Source of the DNA: an uncultured Clostridia bacterium
GTDB taxonomy: Bacteria; Bacillota; Clostridia; TANB77; CAG-508
Direction: 5' to 3'
Length of the DNA: 28,344 bases
Assembly: GCA_934121875.1 (NCBI GenBank)
Contig: CAKOVG010000014.1
Location: 1-28,344 of the forward strand
Position numbers and translations under genes: made by a program. Below, one piece after another: positions 15,022 through 21,944 of this stretch (positions within the stretch are counted from its first letter, which is position 1; the number at the start of each line of letters is the position of its first letter). The notes below the pieces were generated by a model. It was not told where the DNA came from. It made no database searches and saw only the letters and a list, made by a program, of their open reading frames with translations.

Positions 15022-16599
15022 ATGATAAAAACTAAAAATCAAACAGGTATAACATTAATAGCGTTAGTAATAACAATAGTAGTGCTACTATTGCTAGCAG
15101 GAGTAAGTATAAATACTCTATTTAATGATAATGGAATATTAAACTCAGCTAGTAAAAGCGGAGATAAGTACAAAATGGAAGCTGTAAGAGAGCAAATAGA
15201 AGCAGAAAGAGTAAATTGGGAAGCTGAGAGAGTAGTAGATAATACTAAAAAAGTAGAGGACTTTTTTGATGCTTTAGAAAAGGCAGATATAATAGATAGT
15301 GCAAAAGAAGATGTAGGAGAACCAGAAACTACAACAGAGGGAGAAAATGAAATAACAAAATATGAAATAACAACTAAAGAAGGGTATATAGTAGAAGTAA
15401 TAATAACTAAAAAGCCAGATGGGTCAACAACAATAACAATAGGAGATATAAGAGAAAATAAGAAGCAATTACCAAATGATGAAATATCTCCACAAGAAGC
15501 AGAAGTAAATTTTAGTACAACAGTAGCAACAATAGATAGAGAGATGACAGCAACAGTAACGTTAAAAGATAATGAAAGTGGAATAAATATAAGTAAAAGT
15601 AAATGGGTATTTAATCAAACAAGTACAGAAATAGGAACAGAAGAAAGCAGTTACACAAATACATTTACAAGTGCAACAGAAACATTAAAATTAACACCAA
15701 ATACACTTGGAAGTTGGTATTTACACATATTATCAGTAGACAAAAAAGGTAATAAAAAAGAAACAGTAAAGGGACCAATAGGAGTAGAAATAGCAGCCGA
15801 AAATTATACATGGACACAAAGTAAGACGAAAGTAACAGGAACACCAAAAGCAGGAGGAAATACAATAACAAGAGAAGTAGGAGAAAGTTTTGAATATGAC
15901 TGTGGAGTATCAAACTACACAGGAGGTTGGGGCATATTAGGAGCAGAAAATGGCAAATTACTAATAATGTCAACAACAGATATAGGAACATTAAAATTAG
16001 AAGGCAAAGAAGGATATAACACAGGAATAAGCCAATTAAATGAAATGTGTAAACCATATGGAACAAATGCAAGAAGTATAAAAGTAGAAGATATAAACAG
16101 AGTAACAGGTTATGATCCAAATAATCCAGTAAGTGGAAAGAAATATGGAGCTACAGGTTGGAATGAATATGGAAACAAAGTAACATATACAGCAAATAAA
16201 ACTATAAGTTCAAATGGTTTAAAATACACAGGAAAATTATGTAATAGTAAATATGAGCATCCAGATGGAAGAACAATAGGAACAAATGGAGTAACATCAA
16301 TAACAGAAACAAGTACAGCATATTTTTATTATCCAAATACATTAACATCAAGTAATTCAGGAACAACGCAAGGAATAGAAACAACAGGTACAGCATATAA
16401 ATTATTATTCAGAAATGATAAAGATACAGAAAATTGTCAATATTGGCTTGCATCTTCTTGTGTAAGCACAGGAAATAATTATTCAAGTTTTGGAATACGA
16501 ATGATCTTTTCAGGAAACGTAAATAGTACACCTCCATGGTATTCATATGTTACTAGCAGTAGTAGTGCAATAGGTGTCCGTGCTGTAGTTCCTCTATAA
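15022..16599 (+). CDS. Prepilin-like surface protein with Ig-like and DUF6273-like regions
   Basis: A 525-aa predicted surface protein. Residues 9-30 are a type IV prepilin-like N-terminus (TGITLIALVITIVVLLLLAG): short basic leader, Gly9, then one hydrophobic helix. The usual Glu5 of mature pilins is Ala here. A charged helical stretch follows (about 55-90), then an acidic region. Next comes an Ig/fibronectin-like domain (about 160-260, VTLKDNESGINISKSKW). The C-terminal Gly/Ser/Thr-rich domain (about 275-525) ends YWLASSCV...GVRAVVPL, resembling the end of DUF6273 and FGE/C-lectin-like domains. It is probably displayed on the cell surface. It starts 83 bp after the Rpn gene and ends just before leader repeat 2. 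Processing by a prepilin peptidase is uncertain. Confidence 0.7.
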   Translation: MIKTKNQTGITLIALVITIVVLLLLAGVSINTLFNDNGILNSASKSGDKYKMEAVREQIEAERVNWEAERVVDNTKKVEDFFDALEKADIIDSAKEDVGEPETTTEGENEITKYEITTKEGYIVEVIITKKPDGSTTITIGDIRENKKQLPNDEISPQEAEVNFSTTVATIDREMTATVTLKDNESGINISKSKWVFNQTSTEIGTEESSYTNTFTSATETLKLTPNTLGSWYLHILSVDKKGNKKETVKGPIGVEIAAENYTWTQSKTKVTGTPKAGGNTITREVGESFEYDCGVSNYTGGWGILGAENGKLLIMSTTDIGTLKLEGKEGYNTGISQLNEMCKPYGTNARSIKVEDINRVTGYDPNNPVSGKKYGATGWNEYGNKVTYTANKTISSNGLKYTGKLCNSKYEHPDGRTIGTNGVTSITETSTAYFYYPNTLTSSNSGTTQGIETTGTAYKLLFRNDKDTENCQYWLASSCVSTGNNYSSFGIRMIFSGNVNSTPPWYSYVTSSSSAIGVRAVVPL

Positions 16600-16626
16600 T
16601 ACGGTATAGAGTAATAGTATATGAAA

Positions 16627-16633
16627 TGTCGAA
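16627..16633 (+). promoter_or_regulatory. 0A-box-like heptamer upstream of leader 2
   Basis: TGTCGAA lies at the position aligned with 13733-13739, in a flank that is otherwise partly diverged. It matches the Spo0A box consensus; a role is inferred only. Confidence 0.35.
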
Positions 16634-16659
16634 AAAAAGCATACAATTTTGCTTGCAAA

Positions 16660-16705
16660 ATGCAATTAAGTATAGTATAACAATACTAACTTAGTTGCAT
16701 TTTTT
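16660..16705 (+). terminator. Rho-independent terminator in leader 2
   Basis: This is identical to the hairpin at 13766-13811: an 18-bp stem with one bulge and an AACA loop, then six T. It lies about 60 bp after the surface-protein stop codon and would terminate that transcript. Confidence 0.85.
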
Positions 16706-16996
16706 ATGTATTTTAATTAATCTTAAAATTTTATCAAAGAGTCTTAGCTTTCAAGACAATTTATTTCAAACTTTATTAAATCTATATAAATTAAAATCAA
16801 AAATTAAATCTTAAAATCAAATTCAAAAATAACAAAATCTTATTAAATCTAAAAATTCCAAACAATGAAAATATAAATTAACAAGAAAGAGAGGTGCATT
16901 TTAGTATAAAAATGCAGCTAAAATATAAAATTTAAAGGAATAAAGAAAGCACAAACCAATTGGCAAATAAGGGAAGAAGAATACAAAAGTATAATC

Positions 16997-17025
16997 TTGA
17001 CAAGCTATTTTGAGATTTGTATAAT
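16997..17025 (+). promoter_or_regulatory. Consensus promoter inside the truncated Rpn sequence
   Basis: TTGACA (16997-17002) and TATAAT (17020-17025), exact hexamers with a 17-bp spacer, occupy the same homologous codons (ILT...CII) as the internal promoter of the intact gene. Confidence 0.7.
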
Positions 17026-17131
17026 AGAGTTACCAAAAGCAATAAGAGAGTATAAAACAAATAAGGAAAATGGAGCACTACAGTGGATGATGTTTTTGGA
17101 AAATCCAGAAGATGTGGAGGTAACCAAAATA

Positions 17132-17410
17132 ATGGAAGAAAATGAAAATATCAAGGAAGCAAAAGAAGAACTAGATAGAATTAGTCAAGATGATATATTA
17201 AGAAGAATGGCATTTAAGGCAGAACTAGAAAGAATGGATCATGCTCAACTAATGTATGAAGCAAAAAGAGATGGCAAGAAAGAAGGCGCAAGAGAAAAAC
17301 AAATAGAAATAGCAAAGAGTATGCTAAAGGAAAATATGGATATTGAAATAATTATAAAAATTACAAGATTAACAAGAGAAGAAATAGAGAAACTAGTAAA
17401 AACTGAATAA
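17132..17410 (+). CDS. Putative stand-alone Rpn C-terminal small protein
   Basis: ATG 17132 is preceded by GGAGG (17116-17120), a full Shine-Dalgarno with an 11-nt gap, and would give 92 residues starting MEENENIKEAKEELDRISQD. It aligns with the intragenic product of the intact Rpn gene: a charged helical segment, a variable middle, then AKSMLKENMDIEIIIKITRL at the C-terminus. Other in-frame starts are ATG 17087 or 17090 (MMFLENPE), with GGAG at 17072-17075. Because the nuclease half is gone, this locus could serve only as the small protein. It is proposed as an orphan inhibitor or immunity-like partner, by analogy with the E. coli intragenic Rpn proteins. Expression is unproven. Confidence 0.55.
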   Translation: MEENENIKEAKEELDRISQDDILRRMAFKAELERMDHAQLMYEAKRDGKKEGAREKQIEIAKSMLKENMDIEIIIKITRLTREEIEKLVKTE

Positions 17411-17453
17411 TCATTAAATGTTAGGCAAGAATATATTTAGAGGTGATTTAAAT

Positions 17454-18458
17454 ATGTTCTTGCCTAAAGCCGTTTATTACGAAAAAGATAGTGAGAACTA
17501 TGAGCTTGGAAAGGAGCTTTTGCAAAGATATAGAAATAAAGGAATACAGTGTATTGAAATAGAAAATCATAACAATATAGAAGAAATGAGGAAAAAACAA
17601 AATAGTGAATTTCCACAAATGAAGCAAAACCTAATAATAGGAGTTAGAAAAACACACAAATTTGTACCAAACCATAAAACATCAGATTTTCTAGTCCCAT
17701 ATACTTCATCAGGATGTATAGCAATGTGCCTATATTGCTATTTAGTGTGCAACTATAACAAATGTGCATATTTAAGGTTATTTGTTAATAGAGAGCAAAT
17801 GCTAGGGAAAATAATAAAAGTAGCAAATGAGGCAGACAAAGATTTAACCTTTGAAATAGGCAGTAACAGTGACTTGATTTTGGAGAATACCATTACAAAT
17901 AATTTAGTATGGACAATCGAAAATTTTAAAGACAATCCAAAAGGATTATTAACATTTCCAACTAAATTTGACATGGTAGACCCAATTTTATCACTAAATC
18001 ACAAAGGAAAAATAATAGTAAGAATGAGCGTAAACCCAAGAGAAATAATTAGAACAATTGAGATTGGAACATCACCATTAGAAAATAGAGTAAAAGCAAT
18101 AAACAAATTAAAAGATGCAGGATATAAATTAGGAATTTTAATTGCACCTGTAATTCTAGTAGAGGACTGGAAAAAGCAATATACAGAACTAGTGCAATAT
18201 TTAGCGGAGAATTTATCAGAACAAGTAAAAAAAGATGTGTTTTTTGAAATAATATTTATGACATATAGCTATGTGCATAGAATGATAAATCAGGAAGCAT
18301 TTCCAAAACAAACAAGCCTATATAATCAAGAAATAATGACAGGCAGAGGAAAAGGAAAATACACATATAACAAAGATGTAAGACAAGAAGCGGAAATATT
18401 TTTAAGAGACTTGATGAGAAAATACTTCCCACATAATGAAATTAAATATATAGTATAA
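17454..18458 (+). CDS. splB: Spore photoproduct lyase (radical SAM)
   Basis: A 334-aa radical SAM enzyme that reverses 5-thyminyl-5,6-dihydrothymine in spore DNA during germination. The [4Fe-4S] motif is C88-x3-C92-x2-C95 in SSGCIAMCLYCY. The family segments YLRLFVN, LTFPTKF and RMSVNP follow. The segment FEIGSNSD stands where Bacillus SplB has FEAACTSD. The H-donor Cys141 of the Bacillus enzyme is thus Ser137 here, while extra cysteines occur at C99 and C104 (LVCNYNKCAY). I believe this is the clostridial pattern. The frame extends to ATG 17418, but ATG 17454 has AGAGGTGA seven bases upstream and is preferred. It implies spore formation in the lineage. Confidence 0.9.
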   Translation: MFLPKAVYYEKDSENYELGKELLQRYRNKGIQCIEIENHNNIEEMRKKQNSEFPQMKQNLIIGVRKTHKFVPNHKTSDFLVPYTSSGCIAMCLYCYLVCNYNKCAYLRLFVNREQMLGKIIKVANEADKDLTFEIGSNSDLILENTITNNLVWTIENFKDNPKGLLTFPTKFDMVDPILSLNHKGKIIVRMSVNPREIIRTIEIGTSPLENRVKAINKLKDAGYKLGILIAPVILVEDWKKQYTELVQYLAENLSEQVKKDVFFEIIFMTYSYVHRMINQEAFPKQTSLYNQEIMTGRGKGKYTYNKDVRQEAEIFLRDLMRKYFPHNEIKYIV

Positions 18459-18473
18459 TTTTTATAAATTATG

Positions 18474-18505
18474 AAATTGCTATTGAACTTCAATGGCAAT
18501 TTTTT
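18474..18505 (+). terminator. Rho-independent terminator after splB
   Basis: AAATTGC-T-ATTGA pairs with TCAAT-G-GCAATTT around a 3-nt loop, followed by a T-rich run to 18513. It lies just downstream of the splB stop. Confidence 0.85.
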
Positions 18506-18523
18506 CTTTTTTTGTTCACAATA

Positions 18524-18553
18524 TAGACATAAAGCCTTTGTATAATATATAAT
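18524..18553 (+). promoter_or_regulatory. Candidate promoter for the two-component system
   Basis: TAGACA (18524-18529) and TATAAT (18548-18553) are separated by 18 bp. Another TATAAT at 18541 could pair with TTCACA (18515) at 20 bp. The AGGAGG ribosome site follows at about 18569. Confidence 0.5.
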
Positions 18554-18582
18554 AGTTATGTAATATTTAGGAGGAAAATTAG

Positions 18583-19260
18583 ATGAATAATATTACCATT
18601 TTAGTAGTAGATGACGAATCAAGAATGAGAAAATTAATAAAAGACTTTTTGGCACAAAAGGGTTATAGTATATTAGAAGCAGGAGACGGAGAAGAAGCAC
18701 TACAAGTATATGAAGGAAATAAAAGCCATATTAACCTTATATTACTAGATGTAATGATGCCAAAACTTGATGGTTGGTCAGTACTTAGACAAATAAGACA
18801 AAGTTCAAAAGTACCAATTATAATGCTTACAGCAAGAGGTGAAGAACAAGATGAATTATTTGGATTTGAACTTGGAGTAGATGAATATATAGCAAAACCA
18901 TTTAGTCCTAAAATCTTAGTAGCAAGAGTTGAAGCAATACTAAAGAGGACAATGGGAGATAAGACGGAGGTAAAAGACTACGGTGGTATTGTAATAGACC
19001 CGGAAGGTAGAACTGTTAAAGTAGATGATAAACAAGTTGAAATGAGTCTTAGAGAGTATGAACTATTAAAATATTTAGTAGATAATGAAGGAATTGCATT
19101 ATCAAGAGATAAAATATTGAATAATGTATGGAACTATGACTATTATGGAGACTCAAGAACCATTGATAGCCATATAAAAAAAATAAGACATAAATTAGGC
19201 AAAAAAGGTAAATATATAGAAACAATGAGAGGCGTTGGCTACAAATTTGAAATAAAATAA
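18583..19260 (+). CDS. OmpR/PhoB-family response regulator
   Basis: A 225-aa two-component regulator. The receiver domain (1-120) has the acidic pair D10-D11, the phosphoacceptor D56 in LLDVMMP, T83 in MLTARG and K105 in AKPF. The C-terminal winged-helix domain (about 130-225) has LREYELLKYLV and the recognition-helix region SRTIDSHIKKIRHKL, ending GVGYKFE. It binds DNA as a dimer when phosphorylated. It is followed 13 bp later by its likely cognate histidine kinase and preceded by a terminator and promoter, so the pair is its own operon. Target genes cannot be deduced. Confidence 0.95.
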   Translation: MNNITILVVDDESRMRKLIKDFLAQKGYSILEAGDGEEALQVYEGNKSHINLILLDVMMPKLDGWSVLRQIRQSSKVPIIMLTARGEEQDELFGFELGVDEYIAKPFSPKILVARVEAILKRTMGDKTEVKDYGGIVIDPEGRTVKVDDKQVEMSLREYELLKYLVDNEGIALSRDKILNNVWNYDYYGDSRTIDSHIKKIRHKLGKKGKYIETMRGVGYKFEIK

Positions 19261-19273
19261 ATGGAGTAAAATA

Positions 19274-20764
19274 ATGATAAAAGAAAAACTAAAATCAGTA
19301 AGAATTAGGTTATTCATAACACTTTGCTTGGTTGTTGTGGCATTAGTAATAAGTTTAATAGCTGTAAATAGTTTAGTATTAGAAAACTTTTATATATATA
19401 GCAAAACAAATACAATAAAAGAGTTATATGAAAAAATAAATGCATATTATGAGGCACCAAACTTAGATATAAGCTTAGAATCTGAATTAAAAAAAGTAGC
19501 ATTCAGAAACAATTTTGACATACTAATAAAGGCAGATACAGATTTAATTTTGTTTTCAACAAACAAGGATTTTTTGTCAAATATAACGGCAGTTGAAAGC
19601 AAAAATAGAACACATTTTGAAGAAAGAAAAAATCTATTATACAGTGATGAAAAAATGACTATAAGAAAAATAGATGATACTAGTAATAGCCTAAACTATA
19701 TTTTACTATATGGAAAATTAGACAATGGGTATAGTCTATATATAAGAATTCCTATTGCACCAATTGAAGAAAGTGTAAGAATTTCAAATACAACTTTAGT
19801 TTCAATAGGAGCAATAACTATATTAATATCAGGGGTAGCAGCTTCATTAATATCACGTAAGTTTACAAAACCAATTTTACAATTAAATGATATTACTAAA
19901 AAAATGGCGAAGCTTGATTTTGAACAAAAGTATAGAATAAATGATTCGGACGATGAAATAAATGAACTTGGAAGAAACATAAACACTATGTCAGATAAGC
20001 TAGAAACAACAATAAAACAGTTAAGAGAGACAAATAGTGAACTTGAAAAAGATATTGAAGAAAAGTCTAAAATAGATGAAATGAGAAAGCAATTTATATC
20101 AGATGTATCACATGAATTAAAAACACCAATTGCGCTAATTCAGGGATATGCAGAAGGTTTAATAGAAAATGTAAATAATGATGACGAGTCTAGAAAATTT
20201 TATGCAGAAGTAATACTAGATGAGTCAAATAAAATGGATGTATTAGTAAAACAATTACTAGAATTAATGAAACTTGAATATGGAAAACGTGAATTCACAG
20301 ACAAAAAGTTTGACGTTGTAGAACTTATAAATGCGGTTATTAAAAAATGTAATGTAATGTTAGAGGAAAGTCATATTCAAGTACAATTTGATGAAAAAAA
20401 ACCTACATATGCGTATGCTGACGACTTTTATATAGAACAAGTAATGACTAACTATTTTACAAATGCCATAAAACACGCAAAAAAAGTAGATGGTGAAAAA
20501 CAGATAAAAATAACTATACAAAATGTAAATGAAAAAATAAGAGTAACTGTGTTTAATACAGGAGATAAAATACCTGAGGATGACTTAACTAGAATATGGG
20601 GAAGATTTTACAAAGTTGATGATTCACGTAATCGTGAAAACAGTGGAAGTGGAATAGGATTATCAATAGTAAAGGCTATACAAAATAATTATCAAAATGA
20701 ATATGGAGTTCAAAATCTTTCTAATGGAGTGGAATTCTATTTTGATATCTCTACGAAAAAGTAG
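19274..20764 (+). CDS. Membrane sensor histidine kinase
   Basis: A 496-aa class I sensor kinase. TM1 is about 13-33 and TM2 about 174-194, enclosing an extracellular domain of roughly 140 residues without a recognised ligand motif. A HAMP linker (about 196-248) and a coiled-coil stretch lead to HisKA with phospho-acceptor H280 in SDVSHELKTP. The HATPase domain has the N box NYFTNAIKHA, a G1-like VFNTGDKIP, the F-box region IWGRFYKVD and the G2 box GSGIGLSIVKAI. It pairs with the OmpR-type regulator immediately upstream. The signal is unknown. Confidence 0.95.
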   Translation: MIKEKLKSVRIRLFITLCLVVVALVISLIAVNSLVLENFYIYSKTNTIKELYEKINAYYEAPNLDISLESELKKVAFRNNFDILIKADTDLILFSTNKDFLSNITAVESKNRTHFEERKNLLYSDEKMTIRKIDDTSNSLNYILLYGKLDNGYSLYIRIPIAPIEESVRISNTTLVSIGAITILISGVAASLISRKFTKPILQLNDITKKMAKLDFEQKYRINDSDDEINELGRNINTMSDKLETTIKQLRETNSELEKDIEEKSKIDEMRKQFISDVSHELKTPIALIQGYAEGLIENVNNDDESRKFYAEVILDESNKMDVLVKQLLELMKLEYGKREFTDKKFDVVELINAVIKKCNVMLEESHIQVQFDEKKPTYAYADDFYIEQVMTNYFTNAIKHAKKVDGEKQIKITIQNVNEKIRVTVFNTGDKIPEDDLTRIWGRFYKVDDSRNRENSGSGIGLSIVKAIQNNYQNEYGVQNLSNGVEFYFDISTKK

Positions 20765-20816
20765 TTTTATATTTTGTAATACTATTTTAAAGTATTTATA
20801 GATAAGTAGTAGAGTA

Positions 20817-20886
20817 GCCACAGCGACTTTGATATATATTTTTTCGTGCTTTAGTCGAGAAAAAATATATTCAAAGTGCAAGTGGC
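20817..20886 (+). other. Large hairpin before ogg
   Basis: GCCAC (20817) pairs with GTGGC (20882), ACTTTGA (20826-20832) with TCAAAGT (20871-20877), and ATATATTTTTT (20834-20844) with AAAAAATATAT (20860-20870). The GTGGC is tandemly repeated (GTGGCGTGGC). No T-run follows, and the ogg ribosome site is about 15 bp downstream. Together with the 150-bp gap after the kinase it may be a terminator, attenuator or inserted repeat. Confidence 0.7.
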
Positions 20887-20914
20887 GTGGCGGACAGAAT
20901 AAGGAGAAGGTAAA

Positions 20915-21778
20915 ATGGAACAACAATACAAAATAGAAAACAACGGAAGCTTTGTTCTGAAACATATATTTGAATGTGGACAATGCTTTAGATGGAACAA
21001 AGAGCTAGACGGAAGTTATACTGGGGTTTTCAAAAATAATGTATTAAATGTAAAAGAACAAAACCATCAAATTATATTTGATGGTATTTGTGATGGAGAT
21101 ATAAAAGAAATAGTAACCAAATATTTTGATTTAGATAGAAACTATGATGATATAAAAAATAAACTATCTAAAATAGATGAACCACTAAAAAATAGTATTG
21201 ATTATGGAAGCGGAATAAGATTATTAAATCAAGATTTGTGGGAAACAACAATATCTTTCATAGTATCAGCTAACAATAACATTCCAAGAATAAAAGGCAT
21301 AATAGAAAGAATGGCAAGAAGATATGGAAACAAAATTGAATGGAAAGGAAATGAATATTATACATTTCCAACACCAGAACAATTGTCAAAAGCAAGTGTT
21401 GAAGACCTAAGAGCATTAGGGTTAGGTTTTAGAGATAAAAGAATATATGATACAACAAAATTAGTTATATCAAAACAAATAGATTTAGAAAAATTAGAAC
21501 AAGAAACAGATAGCAAAAAAATAAAAGAGACTCTACTAACATTACCAGGAGTTGGACCTAAAGTAGCAGATTGTATTATGCTATTTTCAACATTAAAATG
21601 TTTAGATGTATTTCCAATAGATGTTTGGGTAAGAAGAGTTATGAATGAGTTATATTTTAAATTACCAGACGAAACAAAACTAAAAAGAGATCAAATAGAA
21701 AAATTAGCAACAGAAAAATATGGAGACTTAGCAGGAATGGCACAGCAGTATTTATTCTATTGGAAACGTGAAGCGTAA
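20915..21778 (+). CDS. ogg: 8-oxoguanine DNA glycosylase (Ogg-type, HhH-GPD)
   Basis: A 287-aa bifunctional glycosylase/AP lyase of the OGG1 type that removes 8-oxoguanine opposite cytosine. The N-terminal domain has FECGQCFRWN (19-28). The helix-hairpin-helix LPGVGPKVADCIMLFS holds the catalytic Lys216, and PIDVWVRR has Asp236 of the GPD motif. Clostridia are among the few bacteria with this eukaryote-like enzyme. GGAG precedes the ATG. The gene is flanked on both sides by large inverted repeats. Confidence 0.93.
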   Translation: MEQQYKIENNGSFVLKHIFECGQCFRWNKELDGSYTGVFKNNVLNVKEQNHQIIFDGICDGDIKEIVTKYFDLDRNYDDIKNKLSKIDEPLKNSIDYGSGIRLLNQDLWETTISFIVSANNNIPRIKGIIERMARRYGNKIEWKGNEYYTFPTPEQLSKASVEDLRALGLGFRDKRIYDTTKLVISKQIDLEKLEQETDSKKIKETLLTLPGVGPKVADCIMLFSTLKCLDVFPIDVWVRRVMNELYFKLPDETKLKRDQIEKLATEKYGDLAGMAQQYLFYWKREA

Positions 21779-21782
21779 GTTT

Positions 21783-21908
21783 TGTTCAAAAAATAATCAT
21801 CATTTGACGTCGTTAGACTTTATTTGAAACGCGGTTACATACAATACGTATGCGCCCTTGCCTTTCAAATAAAGTCTGCCTAGTCAACTAATAATTCTTT
21901 TTTGAACA
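21783..21908 (+). repeat. 126-bp imperfect inverted repeat between ogg and addB
   Basis: The outer arms TGTTCAAAAAA (21783-21793) and TTTTTTGAACA (21898-21908) match exactly. The inner arms, 15 bp starting AGACTTTATTTGAAA (21815-21829) and matching 21863-21877, are also perfect. Mismatched bulges lie between them, with a short stem CATAC/GTATG (21838-21852) in the loop. It fills the 166-bp gap between ogg and addB. It could be a terminator, a MITE-like insertion or a structured RNA. Confidence 0.85.
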
Positions 21909-21944
21909 GTAAATGATTTTTACAAATTGAAAGGGGAGAGAGTT

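Larger units (their letters stand above)
16626..16939 (+). repeat. Leader repeat, copy 2 (core 16652-16939, 288 bp)
   Basis: This is the second copy of the leader at a constant offset of 2894 bp from copy 1, with no mismatch seen in the 288-bp core. The left flank matches partly (ATGTCGAAA, GCATAC, ATTTT). The identity stops at AAAGGA. Where copy 1 continues to the Rpn start codon, this copy runs directly into the second half of a diverged Rpn sequence. The gene-free stretch 16600-16939 holds only this element, including the terminator for the surface-protein gene. Confidence 0.95.
16940..17410 (+). pseudogene. N-terminally deleted Rpn family gene (C-terminal half)
   Basis: The frame is open from the end of leader 2 to TAA 17408 but has no ATG near the leader. 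It begins at family residue ~150 with TNWQIREEEYKSIILTSYFE, equivalent to SRWKIMETRSVKKIILTEKF of the complete gene. The similarity then continues through MFLENPE and the charged linker to the HTH-like tail. The nuclease residues (D, ExQ) are missing, so it cannot be an active Rpn nuclease. The protein is clearly diverged from the intact copy whereas the leader is identical, so it is not a simple recent duplicate. The deletion joint coincides with the leader end. As a full-length gene it is dead, but its internal promoter and start are intact. Confidence 0.85.

Noticed and set aside
15900..16599. Diversity-generating retroelement target at the end of the prepilin-like protein
   Set aside because: The ending resembles C-lectin or DUF6273 folds, but there is no reverse transcriptase and no template repeat in the window.
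13732..16939. Insertion sequence or composite transposon bounded by the leader repeats
   Set aside because: The repeats are direct, without terminal inverted repeats, target duplication or a classical transposase. The Rpn family name includes putative transposase, but movement is not shown.
21783..21908. Integron attC site
   Set aside because: GTTAGAC fits one core site by chance, but a matching second core site and an integrase are absent.
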